The notes: generated by a model from the sequence alone, not told the origin. 11,952 nucleotides of DNA from Bacteroidota bacterium (GCA_024278565.1 JAJRSY010000036.1:1-11952); one strand, 5' to 3'; counted from the stretch's first letter, positions 1-7,680 are shown. Program-made: numbers and translations.

Positions 1-230
1 ACCTTGAAACGGTCAGGTTCGGTATATCGAAGAACGATTTTATACTTATGGATGGCACCGATACCAGTAAGAAATACGCCAAATACATGGAAGGTCTTGA
101 GTTTGTAGGGAACGGGGATACAGGGGAAATAGGACTTGGTTGCAATGTGCCCAATATCAACGCCATCAATATATCATTGGGTAGGGCGCCGTCGACCAGT
201 ACCTTGCTCCAATGTTTTTCACTGAAATAA
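1..230 (+). pseudogene. IS4-like DDE transposase remnant, truncated at both ends
   Basis: An open frame enters from the left edge (codons begin at position 3) and stops at TAA 228-230. Its readable part contains DGTDTSKKYAKYMEGL followed by VGNGDTGEIGLGCNV. This matches the D-x-[ST]-D-x-x-K-x-x-A-x-x-M ... DGxxGEI stretch around the first catalytic Asp of IS4-type (DDE_Tnp_1) transposases, recognised by pattern and not by search. Family resemblance ends near NINAIN, at about position 170. The last ~18 residues are only the antisense reading of the neighbouring mmcQ-like gene, so the downstream catalytic D and E region is missing here. The upstream part lies outside the window. It is most likely a decayed, non-functional insertion sequence. 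The codon-aligned antisense frame is also open, which leaves some doubt about the coding strand. Confidence 0.65.
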
Positions 231-445
231 GCCGGTTCACGCACAGCATCGTAGGTAGCCCTGAGCCCTTCAATGGTATCTGGTCCACATTTGATACTGA
301 AACTTGCAAAGGTGTTCATATCGGTCGCCGTGAACATTTTGCCCATCACTTTGAACACCAGAACATGTGGTAATTTTGGAAAAGGAATCGATTCGGTCAC
401 TCCTTTTTTAGACAAACAATGGTTACGGTATTCCTCAATGTCCAT
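1..445 (-). CDS. YjbR/MmcQ-family DNA-binding-like protein, C-terminus replaced (probable pseudogene)
   Basis: Reading leftward from ATG 445-443 gives MDIEEYRNHCLSKKGVTES, then FKVMGKMF, and around residues 74-90 FSEKHWSKVLVDGALPN. This is the layout of the small YjbR/MmcQ (CyaY-like fold) family, where an x-x-x-HW-x-x-V-x-x-DG-x-x-P motif sits near the end. Family members are roughly 115-120 residues and finish with a helix of about 20-25 residues after this motif. Here resemblance stops near residue 92-96 (position about 160-172). The frame then runs open to the window edge through Ser/Pro-rich sequence that is the opposite strand of the transposase remnant. The gene therefore seems to have lost its C-terminal helix to an insertion or rearrangement. 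Some members bind DNA, but the family's role is mostly unknown. It is divergent from argS. The start is the first ATG; no clear Shine-Dalgarno is seen. Confidence 0.7.
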   Translation of the reverse strand, partial: MDIEEYRNHCLSKKGVTESIPFPKLPHVLVFKVMGKMFTATDMNTFASFSIKCGPDTIEGLRATYDAVREPAYFSEKHWSKVLVDGALPNDILMALILGTLQPSPISPVSPFPTNSRPSMYLAYFLLVSVPSISIKSFFDIPNLTVSR

Positions 446-513
446 TATTTTCGGTAGTTTGTATAAAGTTATGCAAATCACGGGGCATAGCACACAAAAG
501 TGTAAAAAATGAT

Positions 514-521
514 TAGTTTTG
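514..521 (+). promoter_or_regulatory. possible -7 promoter box of argS
   Basis: TAGTTTTG fits the Bacteroidota -7 consensus TAnnTTTG and lies 22 bp before the argS ATG, a suitable distance for a short leader. No convincing -33 TTTG partner stands 17-23 bp upstream, so this is a weak call by pattern only. The 446-543 gap also has to hold the leftward promoter of the mmcQ-like gene. Confidence 0.3.
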
Positions 522-543
522 CAGCTTGATAAGACGAGCGTAC

Positions 544-2367
544 ATGAATATTAAAAACGTTTTGGAAGCCAAGGTCAAAGAAGCTATTTTTTCTATCTTT
601 TCTGTGGACTTGCCCGCCGTGGAGCTTCAACCCACCCGAAAAGATTTTGAGGGCGATGTTACCGTAGTGGTTTTTCCTATGTTGCGGTTCGTAAAGGGGA
701 ATCCTGTGCAGATAGGAGAGCATATCGGTGCTTATTTGAAAGAACAAGTCGATGAGGTTTCCGATTTTAATGTGGTAAAAGGTTTTTTAAATCTCGTCAT
801 CAACGATGGGTTCTACCTTGATTTTTTTAATGAGATAAAAGACGATGCCGCTTACGGCTTTGTGAACGAAGGCGGAACAGATGCCATGATGGTCGAATAT
901 TCCTCTCCCAACACCAATAAACCTTTGCATTTGGGCCATATTCGAAATAACCTCTTAGGGTACTCGGTCGCTGAAATATTGAAGGCCGCCGGAAAAAAGG
1001 TGTACAAGACCCAGATCATCAATGATAGGGGCATACACATTTGCAAGAGCATGTTGGCCTGGCAGCGTTTTGGCAATGGTGAAACTCCTGAGAGCACGGG
1101 TCTAAAAGGTGATAAGCTGGTGGGCAACTACTACGTGGCCTTTGACAGGGCCTACAAGGCAGAGGTGGCCAAAATGGTCGCCGATGGGACCGAGAAGAAA
1201 GAGGCAGAAAAGCAGGCTCCTATTATAGTGGAAGCCCAAGAAATGCTGCGAAAATGGGAGGCTAACGATACTGAAGTGGTTGCCCTATGGAAAAGAATGA
1301 ACCAATGGGTCTATGATGGGTTTGAGGTGACCTATAAGAACCTGGGCGTTGATTTCGACAAGCTGTACTATGAGAGCGATACCTATTTATTGGGAAAGGA
1401 TGTGGTCGCCGATGGCATCAAAAAAGGTATTTTTTATAAAAAGGACGATGGCAGCGTATGGATCGACCTGACCGATGAAGGGCTTGATGAAAAAATAGTG
1501 TTGCGGTCTGATGGCACGGCTGTTTATATGACGCAAGATATTGGTACGTCCATACAAAGGGTAAATGACCACCCTGATATCAATGGCATGGTGTATACCG
1601 TGGGCAATGAGCAGGACTATCATTTTAAAGTGCTGTTCTTGATTCTGAAAAAGCTCGGTTTTTCATGGGCCGAACACTTACATCATTTGAGCTACGGTAT
1701 GGTAGACCTGCCGAGCGGAAAAATGAAAAGTAGAGAGGGCACCGTGGTCGATGCCGATGACCTGATCAACGATATGACCCAAACGGCGGCGGCCCTATCT
1801 GAAGAACTCGGCAAACTTGAAGATTATTCACCGGCCGAAAAAGCCGAGCTGAACAAAATGGTGGGTCTGGGGGCTCTAAAATATTATATACTCAAAGTAG
1901 ATCCAAAAAAACGGATACTTTTCGACCCAGAGGAATCGGTTGATTTTCAAGGCAATACCGGGCCTTTTGTTCAGTACACCTATGCCCGTATACAATCGAT
2001 ATTGCGAAAGGCCGATTTTGATACCAGTGTAAACATCACTTTAAGCGCAGCCGCCCATTCGGCAGGTAAGGCCGAAGGTGAGAGCACAGTCGAAGGACTA
2101 CATGCTAAAGAAAAAGAACTCATCAAACAATTACAGTTTTTTCCAGAAACGGTGCAACTGGCTGCCGAAAACTACAGTCCCGCTGTGGTGGCCAATTACG
2201 TATATGATCTGGTAAAGGAATTCAATTCGTTCTACCAGAACCTGTCCATTTTGGGCGAGGTCGATGAGCAGCGAAAAGTGTTTCGGGTACAGCTTTCGCA
2301 AAAGGTGGGCGAGGTCATCAAATCTGGGTTTGCGTTGTTGGGCATTGCCGTTCCCGATCGAATGTAA
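544..2367 (+). CDS. argS: arginyl-tRNA synthetase
   Basis: Class I aminoacyl-tRNA synthetase that charges tRNA-Arg with arginine using ATP, in the cytoplasm. The 607-residue product has the family's usual order: an N-terminal tRNA D-loop-recognition domain (about 1-100), then the Rossmann catalytic core opening with SSPNTNKPLHLGH (HIGH-type signature HLGH at 129-132). KMKSREG (393-399) is the ArgRS variant of the KMSKS loop. A helical anticodon-binding domain follows, with FVQYTYARIQSI at its start and FNSFYQNLSIL near the C-terminus. The length is normal and the frame intact. I chose ATG 544 because the frame's upstream extension to TTG 526 adds only six non-conserved residues and would overlap the promoter region. 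The gene stands alone, divergent from the mmcQ-like gene and convergent with the TonB receptor gene. Confidence 0.98.
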   Translation: MNIKNVLEAKVKEAIFSIFSVDLPAVELQPTRKDFEGDVTVVVFPMLRFVKGNPVQIGEHIGAYLKEQVDEVSDFNVVKGFLNLVINDGFYLDFFNEIKDDAAYGFVNEGGTDAMMVEYSSPNTNKPLHLGHIRNNLLGYSVAEILKAAGKKVYKTQIINDRGIHICKSMLAWQRFGNGETPESTGLKGDKLVGNYYVAFDRAYKAEVAKMVADGTEKKEAEKQAPIIVEAQEMLRKWEANDTEVVALWKRMNQWVYDGFEVTYKNLGVDFDKLYYESDTYLLGKDVVADGIKKGIFYKKDDGSVWIDLTDEGLDEKIVLRSDGTAVYMTQDIGTSIQRVNDHPDINGMVYTVGNEQDYHFKVLFLILKKLGFSWAEHLHHLSYGMVDLPSGKMKSREGTVVDADDLINDMTQTAAALSEELGKLEDYSPAEKAELNKMVGLGALKYYILKVDPKKRILFDPEESVDFQGNTGPFVQYTYARIQSILRKADFDTSVNITLSAAAHSAGKAEGESTVEGLHAKEKELIKQLQFFPETVQLAAENYSPAVVANYVYDLVKEFNSFYQNLSILGEVDEQRKVFRVQLSQKVGEVIKSGFALLGIAVPDRM

Positions 2368-2384
2368 TTGGTTTTTGAAATTAG

Positions 2385-4940
2385 TTAGAACTTCACTCGA
2401 AAGCTGAAGTTGGGTGTAATGCCCAATGAGGTGTTTTCGACCTCTTGCAGTTCATTGGCGTCGTTTAGGCTGTAGTACAAATCTAAAATGTTCGTTCGAT
2501 CGGTAAAGTTCAGTACCGATGCGCCCATCTCGGCCTTTATTTCAGAACCAAGGTCAAAACTGTAGACCACTGAGGCATCTGCTCTCAGGTATTCACCAAG
2601 TCGTCTGTTGTTGGGTTCACCATAGTTTATGCGCGCTGGAAAAAAAGGGGTGTCAATGGGGTTGTCCGCCAATGGCGCTGTAAAGGGTTTTCCGGTTCTG
2701 TAGTTCAACCCAACACCTATTTTCCATGTATTCAGCGTATAGGTGCCCGCAAGGGTGGCCGTATGGCGGATATCAAAATTGTTCGGAAAGTTGGGCGGGG
2801 CGATCGCCCCAAAAGTGTAGGTGTTGTAATTGTAGGTGTACCCGGCCCAAATGCTATAGTCCGATGCTTTTTTGTTGATCAAGAACTCAACGCCCTTAAT
2901 GGCGTATTTGCCCAACTCCCCATTAAACTGGTTTTGGTTTTGAAAACCCTGTGTGGAAGTACTGATGCCATCTACCTGTTTGTAAAAACCCTCTAGGCCA
3001 ATGTACAGGTTTTTTTGGTCGTAATTGAGTCCCAACGATACCTGTTTGCTTTTGGCTATGGGAAGGTTTCTTCCGTCAGAAATGACCCATCTGCGTTTTT
3101 CGATTCCCAAAAAATGCTGTTCAAGATCCACAATTTGATGGGTTGCCTGACTCTTGAATTCTCCCAAAAAAATGGCTTTCAGCTCTTTGGTTATCGCATA
3201 ATTGATATTGAGCCTCGGTTCCACTACAAACTCGGTAAAAGTATTGGGGTTGTCATAATAGTTCAGGCGAGCTCCCGCTTTGGCATGTAACCTTTGGTTG
3301 GGCGACCCATACGCCAGTTCTGAGAAAAAAGCATGGATCTTGATGATGTTCCTTACGTTGCTTTTGAAAGGGGGCTGGCTCACATTGGTTTCGTTGGTAA
3401 TACTGGTTTCGGTCAATTGGTACCCATTGAGCCAATTGAGTGTTTTGGTCAGTTCAAAATTGGTATTGAGCTTAAGGCTCTGTTCGATCACTTTATTGTT
3501 CTGAAAGAGTGTTTGTTGTGCGTTGGCAGCAGAATTTCGGGCATCCAGATTGTAATGGGTATGGTAGATATTCAGAAAAGTAGTGAATCGATCGGTCCAA
3601 TTACTTTCTAGGCTTCCCCCAAAGGAAAGGTTGGTTTGGTCCAACGCACTTTTGGTCTCCTCATTGCGGTCCAACGAACGTTCGTTGTAATCAAGAAGGT
3701 TGTTGATGTTGATAAAGCTGAACCGTAGTTTTTGCTTTGGATCGATATCGTATAACAGTTTTCCCGTAAAATCATAAAAGTAAAAGGTATCGGTACGTTC
3801 AGTGTTCACCGTTTGGGCAGTACCGCCCACGACCCGTTCACCTAAAAATGCCCTGTTGAAAAAACTGTTGAAGGTAGGGGTGTCCAAAAAATCGGTCAAA
3901 GCGCGTCTGCCCGAAAACTGGAAAGCCAGTTTATTATTTAGGGGCACTTGGCCGTACAGGTCACCACTTATTAAATTGAACCCTGCGCCCCCATAATACG
4001 AGCTGGTGATTTCGTTTTTGGTGCGCATATCTATAATACCGCTTACCCCGTCGCCATATTGTGCACTGCTTCCATTTTTGACCAAGGTCACCTGATCGGT
4101 CAAATAAGGGTTGAAAGCGGATATCAGACCAAAGAAATGACCGGACTGGTACATTTTTATTCCATCCCAAAGCAACAGGTTTTGGTCGTTGCTTCCTCCG
4201 CGAATATTGATATCGGAAACGGTTTCGTCAATGCTTTTGATACCGGGCAGTGCTTGAATGGTTTGTAACACATCAGGCTCGGTCAACCCAGGGAGGATTC
4301 CAAAGGCTTCCGTATTCAATTGTATGCTGGCATCGAACTGTTTGGTCAGGCCCTTGGTCAAGAACTCATAGATCACCACCTCTTCCAACTGTTGGTAAAA
4401 CCGAGCCAGTAAAAGTGTTGCGCAGTCGTTGGTGTTCACCAAATTGCCGGCATCTACAAAAAGGGTCTTGAACCCCAGGTGTTTGATTTGTATATTGGCA
4501 TCATGGGGCACATCGCTCAAAGTGAAGCTCCCATCAAGATCTGTAATTACGGCCATATCGGTACCCAGTATTTCAACAGTGGCACCAGTAACTGTGTTTT
4601 GTTCAAAATTATTTAAGACGATACCGCAAATAGTAAGGGTAGAATTTTTGATGAGGGTATAGTAGCGTGCGTTGAGTTTCTTAATGGTAAGTTGGGTCTG
4701 ACTTATGATACTGTCAAGAATTTCATCTAAAGACCCGGTTTCGGGCACAGTGATCTCTACATTCTGTATATAGGCATCAGCATAAGAAAATTTTATTGAA
4801 AATCGATTTTCAAGATCCAGTAGATATGAAATAAGATAGGTGCTTTTTTGGGTGTTTTCTTGAGCGTTACCTATCGAAATGATAAAAAGTAGTGCCAGAC
4901 AGCAAAAAATACCAATATGTTTACTGCTGTTTATTGACAT
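2385..4940 (-). CDS. TonB-dependent outer-membrane receptor with STN signalling domain (FecA-like)
   Basis: An 851-residue outer-membrane transporter/receptor energised by TonB-ExbB-ExbD. Seen in order: signal peptide (residues 1-27, cut after IGNAQ); STN domain (about 34-100), the periplasmic part that contacts an anti-sigma factor; a carboxypeptidase-regulatory-like beta sandwich (about 104-168, with DLDGSFTL); plug (about 212-305, with NIRGGS at 245-250 and GDGVSGIIDMRT); then a long beta-barrel ending in RVKF, with the terminal Phe typical of barrel proteins. The frame also runs up to TTG 4964, but ATG 4940 is preferred because it begins a standard signal peptide. That start lies 20 nt inside fecR, which implies translational coupling. 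There is no SusD-like partner, so it resembles FecA-type siderophore or small-ligand receptors more than SusC glycan systems. The substrate cannot be told from sequence. Confidence 0.93.
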   Translation of the reverse strand: MSINSSKHIGIFCCLALLFIISIGNAQENTQKSTYLISYLLDLENRFSIKFSYADAYIQNVEITVPETGSLDEILDSIISQTQLTIKKLNARYYTLIKNSTLTICGIVLNNFEQNTVTGATVEILGTDMAVITDLDGSFTLSDVPHDANIQIKHLGFKTLFVDAGNLVNTNDCATLLLARFYQQLEEVVIYEFLTKGLTKQFDASIQLNTEAFGILPGLTEPDVLQTIQALPGIKSIDETVSDINIRGGSNDQNLLLWDGIKMYQSGHFFGLISAFNPYLTDQVTLVKNGSSAQYGDGVSGIIDMRTKNEITSSYYGGAGFNLISGDLYGQVPLNNKLAFQFSGRRALTDFLDTPTFNSFFNRAFLGERVVGGTAQTVNTERTDTFYFYDFTGKLLYDIDPKQKLRFSFININNLLDYNERSLDRNEETKSALDQTNLSFGGSLESNWTDRFTTFLNIYHTHYNLDARNSAANAQQTLFQNNKVIEQSLKLNTNFELTKTLNWLNGYQLTETSITNETNVSQPPFKSNVRNIIKIHAFFSELAYGSPNQRLHAKAGARLNYYDNPNTFTEFVVEPRLNINYAITKELKAIFLGEFKSQATHQIVDLEQHFLGIEKRRWVISDGRNLPIAKSKQVSLGLNYDQKNLYIGLEGFYKQVDGISTSTQGFQNQNQFNGELGKYAIKGVEFLINKKASDYSIWAGYTYNYNTYTFGAIAPPNFPNNFDIRHTATLAGTYTLNTWKIGVGLNYRTGKPFTAPLADNPIDTPFFPARINYGEPNNRRLGEYLRADASVVYSFDLGSEIKAEMGASVLNFTDRTNILDLYYSLNDANELQEVENTSLGITPNFSFRVKF

Positions 4941-5832
4941 AAAAGAGCACTTTGTTGCCCTCAAATTTAAACTTTATTTGTGAAGGTATACTTATACTCT
5001 GTAACGCTAAATCAGTATCGGTATTGCTGAAAGTACCGGTGTACAATTGGTCGGTATCTATATTATCGGTTGCAACGATAATATTGTGCTGTCTTTGAAA
5101 CTCATCAAGCACATATTTTAGGGGAACGCTCTTGAAGAAACTTTCATTATGCATCCAAGACGGTTCGTTGGCACTGGGGCCTTCGGTTGATATGGTTTTA
5201 CCATTGATGGCCATAAACGAGTTTCCGGCCGGTAGTTTGGTTTCTTTACCGTTGTGTAAAACGCTAACAAGACCTTCAAAGCAGGTTACCTCAAAAAAAC
5301 CATTTCTATTTTCCACATTGAATTGGGTGCCAAGAACCGTAACGGTACCATTTTTGGTTGCTACCGTAAAACGTTTTCCTTTGGCCACCTTGAAAAAAGC
5401 TTCCCCTTCTAGGGAAATATTTCGGTCGGCATCCCATTTTTGTTCACTGTATGAAATGTTTGATTCAGCGTTCAGTACCACCTCTGAGTTGTCGGGCAGG
5501 GTAATAAGTCTACTTTCGGCATATTGGGTGGTAATATTTTCATCCAACGAATTCAAATAAAAATATGAACCAAGCATAAGGGCCGCCACGGCAGCGGCCA
5601 CACGTATAAACTTCTTGAACGGATGCAGTTGTACTACTTTCGAATCATGTAGTTCACGTTTGTTCTTAATGGCCAAAAGGGCACCTTCATCATCAAAATC
5701 TGGGGCTTTCAAAGTGTCTGAAACAGCAACGATTTTCTGATATGAAGCATACTCGGCAGAATTCTTGAATTCCGCAAGTTCCGACTCAGAGAGTTCGTTG
5801 TTCAGCCATTTTGCCAAATGATTTTCTTGCAT
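4921..5832 (-). CDS. FecR-family anti-sigma factor
   Basis: A 303-residue inner-membrane regulator that holds the cognate ECF sigma factor and receives the signal from the receptor's STN domain. The N-terminal cytoplasmic anti-sigma region (1-74) opens with LAKWLNNELSESELAEF, the usual FecR start. A single membrane helix follows at about 75-93 (FIRVAAAVAALMLGSYFYL). The periplasmic FecR domain is at about 103-197, with ITLPDNSEVVLNAES and GEAFFKVAKGKRFTV then VLGTQFNV. A C-terminal DUF4974/STN-like domain (about 232-301) contains FFKSVPLKYVLDEFQRQ. All parts are present and the length is normal. It lies 166 bp downstream of the sigma gene and overlaps the receptor gene, so the three probably form one regulatory unit. 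A TAAGTTTA sequence just before the ATG could be part of a separate promoter, but this is weak. Confidence 0.94.
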   Translation of the reverse strand: MQENHLAKWLNNELSESELAEFKNSAEYASYQKIVAVSDTLKAPDFDDEGALLAIKNKRELHDSKVVQLHPFKKFIRVAAAVAALMLGSYFYLNSLDENITTQYAESRLITLPDNSEVVLNAESNISYSEQKWDADRNISLEGEAFFKVAKGKRFTVATKNGTVTVLGTQFNVENRNGFFEVTCFEGLVSVLHNGKETKLPAGNSFMAINGKTISTEGPSANEPSWMHNESFFKSVPLKYVLDEFQRQHNIIVATDNIDTDQLYTGTFSNTDTDLALQSISIPSQIKFKFEGNKVLFYVNKQQ

Positions 5833-5933
5833 GGTTTCTAAACTTAGTACATTAATAACAATCTTTCAACCAAAAACCCTACTATGATGGCATTTAAGTT
5901 CAATAATTGTTTTGCTTCCATCGACCAAAGAGC

Positions 5934-6001
5934 AAAGACTAAAGGTTTAGGGTTAAAGACCAATAACCAACAACTAAAGGTTAAAGACCATCAACCAACT
6001 A
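5934..6001. repeat. imperfect direct repeat between the sigma factor and fecR genes
   Basis: A 21-bp unit, GGTTAAAGACCAATAACCAAC at first occurrence minus small differences, occurs at 5951-5971 and again at 5979-5999, matching at 19 of 21 positions and spaced 28 bp start to start. Both copies are preceded by ACTAAAGG (5938-5945 and 5973-5980), and a shorter CAAAGACTAAAGG-like fragment leads in. The second copy ends at the TAG stop codon of the sigma gene (5999-6001). It is non-coding by every frame inspected. Its purpose is unknown: replication slippage, a protein-binding site, or an RNA leader for fecR are all possible. Confidence 0.7.
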
Positions 6002-6532
6002 AATTTCATCGATTTGCTCCCGTAAGGTTTTCAGCGCCAAGTGCATTCTTTTTTCAATGGCCTTTATGCTTACCCCTTCCATTTCGGCAATCTCCTTATA
6101 TTTTTTTCCATCAACCCTGTTCAACAAAAAGGTGGTACGCTGGTTTTCTGGCAACCCATTGAGTGTTTTGTCCAATTTATCCCTGAACTCATTTTCTTCC
6201 ATTATGAATTCTGGCGACTCATTCGTGGTCTTTAAGGTTTTGTCGGCATACTTCAAGCGCACCTTTTCTGCTTTGATGACGTTCAGGTACATATTGTTGG
6301 CGACGGTATAAACATAAGATTTGGCTTTGGCTGGAGTAACCTTTGCACAGTTTTCCCACAGCTTTACAAAAGCTTCTTGAACGGCATCATGCGCTTTTTC
6401 CTCATTGCCGAATTTATAATAAATGTAATTGAACACCGTTCTTGAATTAGCTTTAAAAATTGAGCTGAAGACCTGATCTTCACAAACGTTGTTGTTGTTG
6501 TTGGTGGTGTCCAAAACGGATGTTTTTTTCAA
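5999..6532 (-). CDS. ECF-type RNA polymerase sigma factor (FecI-like)
   Basis: A 177-residue extracytoplasmic-function sigma factor. The sigma-2 domain (about 22-90) holds the core-binding motif DAVQEAFVKLWEN (49-61) and YVYTVANNMYLNVIK, which contacts the -10 element. The sigma-4 domain (about 116-172) holds LPENQRTTFLLNRVDGKKY and the helix-turn-helix EIAEMEGVSIKAIEKRMHLAL. The gene has no ATG before residue 81, so it must start at TTG. TTG 6532 is chosen, with an in-frame stop only two codons upstream; TTG at codon 7 is an alternative. Residues 11-15 are five Asn encoded by a GTT (AAC) triplet run at 6488-6502. Gene order with fecR and the receptor predicts it is released on ligand binding and transcribes the receptor. 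The divergent lipoprotein gene could also be a target (inference). Confidence 0.95.
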   Translation of the reverse strand: MKKTSVLDTTNNNNNVCEDQVFSSIFKANSRTVFNYIYYKFGNEEKAHDAVQEAFVKLWENCAKVTPAKAKSYVYTVANNMYLNVIKAEKVRLKYADKTLKTTNESPEFIMEENEFRDKLDKTLNGLPENQRTTFLLNRVDGKKYKEIAEMEGVSIKAIEKRMHLALKTLREQIDEI

Positions 6533-6621
6533 AGGTATTTAGAAAAAAATTAAAAAATGGGGTAGGGTGTTTTTAAAATGGATTGTTTTAAGATTGAATT
6601 AACATAAAAATCCAAATCATT
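6533..6621. promoter_or_regulatory. divergent promoter region, sigma factor / lipoprotein
   Basis: The 89-bp AT-rich gap must hold the start signals of both the leftward sigma gene and the rightward lipoprotein gene. Candidate boxes: TAAGATTG at 6589-6596 (one mismatch to TAnnTTTG) for the lipoprotein, and TACCTTTG on the minus strand at 6537-6530, an exact match that overlaps the presumed TTG start of the sigma gene. Neither has a clear -33 partner. Confidence 0.35.
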
Positions 6622-7680
6622 ATGAAAAAGTTTTTTAAATCTGCAATGTACGCAAGCTTACTTGTAGTTACCCTTGGTTTTACCGCTTGTCAAAAAGAAT
6701 CTCCCGCAGAAATACAGGTGGATGATGAAAAAACCCTTGTGGCGAATTCCGCTACGGTAAAATTGATCGAGCGCACCGTTTCAAATGACGGCTCTTTTGA
6801 TAATATTGTTGATGGGGCAAGTTGTTTTGATATTAGTTTTCCTTATATAGTAACGGTAAACGGATTGGATATCAAAATTGACTCTGAACCAGATGTGGAG
6901 CTGATCGAAGGTATCTTTGAAGCTTTTGAAAACGATGATGACATTGTGGGTATAATTTTTCCGGTAACCATTGTTCTGGCCGATTATTCAGAGCTAGTGA
7001 TTGATAACATAGAAGATTTGGGGAAAATTTCAAAAGATTGTATCGAAGGCGGTGATGATGACGATATCGAGTGTATTGATGTTGTGTACCCTGTTACCCT
7101 TTTTACATACAGCCCAAATTTAGAACAAACGGGTTCAGTAACCGTAACCGGCGATAAGGAAATGAGACGTTTTTTCGCTGGTCTGAGCGGAACTGGTATT
7201 GTCGGATTCGATTTTCCGGTTGCTTTTGAAATGTATGATGGCACCAAAATAACCGTGAACAACAATAGTGAATTGGCCAATGCGATCGAACGTGCAATGG
7301 ATGTTTGCGATGAGGATGATGACAACGATTATAATGACGATGATTTTACAGAGGAAGGCTTAGCTAATTTTTTGGTCGAATGCCCATGGTTGGTCGAGGA
7401 AGTCGAGAGAAACGACCAAGATATAGAACGGTACGAGAACTATAAGTTGAACTTTAAAGAAGATGGTAGTGTCACTGCCACTGATAAAGCGGGGGATCTC
7501 TTGACCACCGGGGAATGGAGTATAAAGGTCATCGATTACACGGTACGTTTGAAGCTTGAGTTTGAGAACATGGACGATTTTAACATGGAGTGGTATGTAA
7601 ATGATTCGGATGAAGATGAGCTGGAATTATATTTTGGCGATGACAACGAGATCGAACTGAAAAGTAACTGCGGAGGTTAA
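6622..7680 (+). CDS. acidic repeat-containing lipoprotein with lipocalin-like C-terminus, unknown function
   Basis: A 352-residue predicted lipoprotein: basic start MKKFFKS, hydrophobic stretch to residue 22, lipobox FTAC with lipidated Cys23. The mature part is very acidic. Four copies of a short repeat are visible, of form [IV]-x-x-x-[FY]-P-[VY]-T-x-x-x-x-[DN]-G/x-x-[LT]-x-[IV], beginning near residues 67, 108, 150 and 193. They pair into two units, each beginning and ending with Cys (68-140 and 151-229). An Asp-rich linker (230-242) leads to a C-terminal region (about 249-352, Cys254 and Cys350) with YKLNFKEDGSVTA ... GEWSI, resembling lipocalin-like domains of Bacteroidota lipoproteins. 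All cysteines apart from the lipidated one could thus pair within modules. It is divergent from the sigma gene with 89 bp between. Role not known; surface or periplasmic location inferred. Confidence 0.87.
   Translation: MKKFFKSAMYASLLVVTLGFTACQKESPAEIQVDDEKTLVANSATVKLIERTVSNDGSFDNIVDGASCFDISFPYIVTVNGLDIKIDSEPDVELIEGIFEAFENDDDIVGIIFPVTIVLADYSELVIDNIEDLGKISKDCIEGGDDDDIECIDVVYPVTLFTYSPNLEQTGSVTVTGDKEMRRFFAGLSGTGIVGFDFPVAFEMYDGTKITVNNNSELANAIERAMDVCDEDDDNDYNDDDFTEEGLANFLVECPWLVEEVERNDQDIERYENYKLNFKEDGSVTATDKAGDLLTTGEWSIKVIDYTVRLKLEFENMDDFNMEWYVNDSDEDELELYFGDDNEIELKSNCGG

Noticed and set aside
526..543. Upstream TTG start for argS adding six residues
   Set aside because: ATG 544 starts the usual ArgRS N-terminus; the extension is unconserved in kind and would leave no leader after the probable -7 box.
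4941..4964. TTG start for the TonB receptor eight codons earlier
   Set aside because: ATG 4940 gives a standard signal peptide; the earlier start adds an atypical n-region and a longer overlap with fecR.
5132..5560. Long rightward open frame (142 codons) opposite fecR
   Set aside because: The minus-strand frame is a clear FecR protein with all domains; the opposite frame is a codon shadow rich in Ser and Leu with no recognisable motif.
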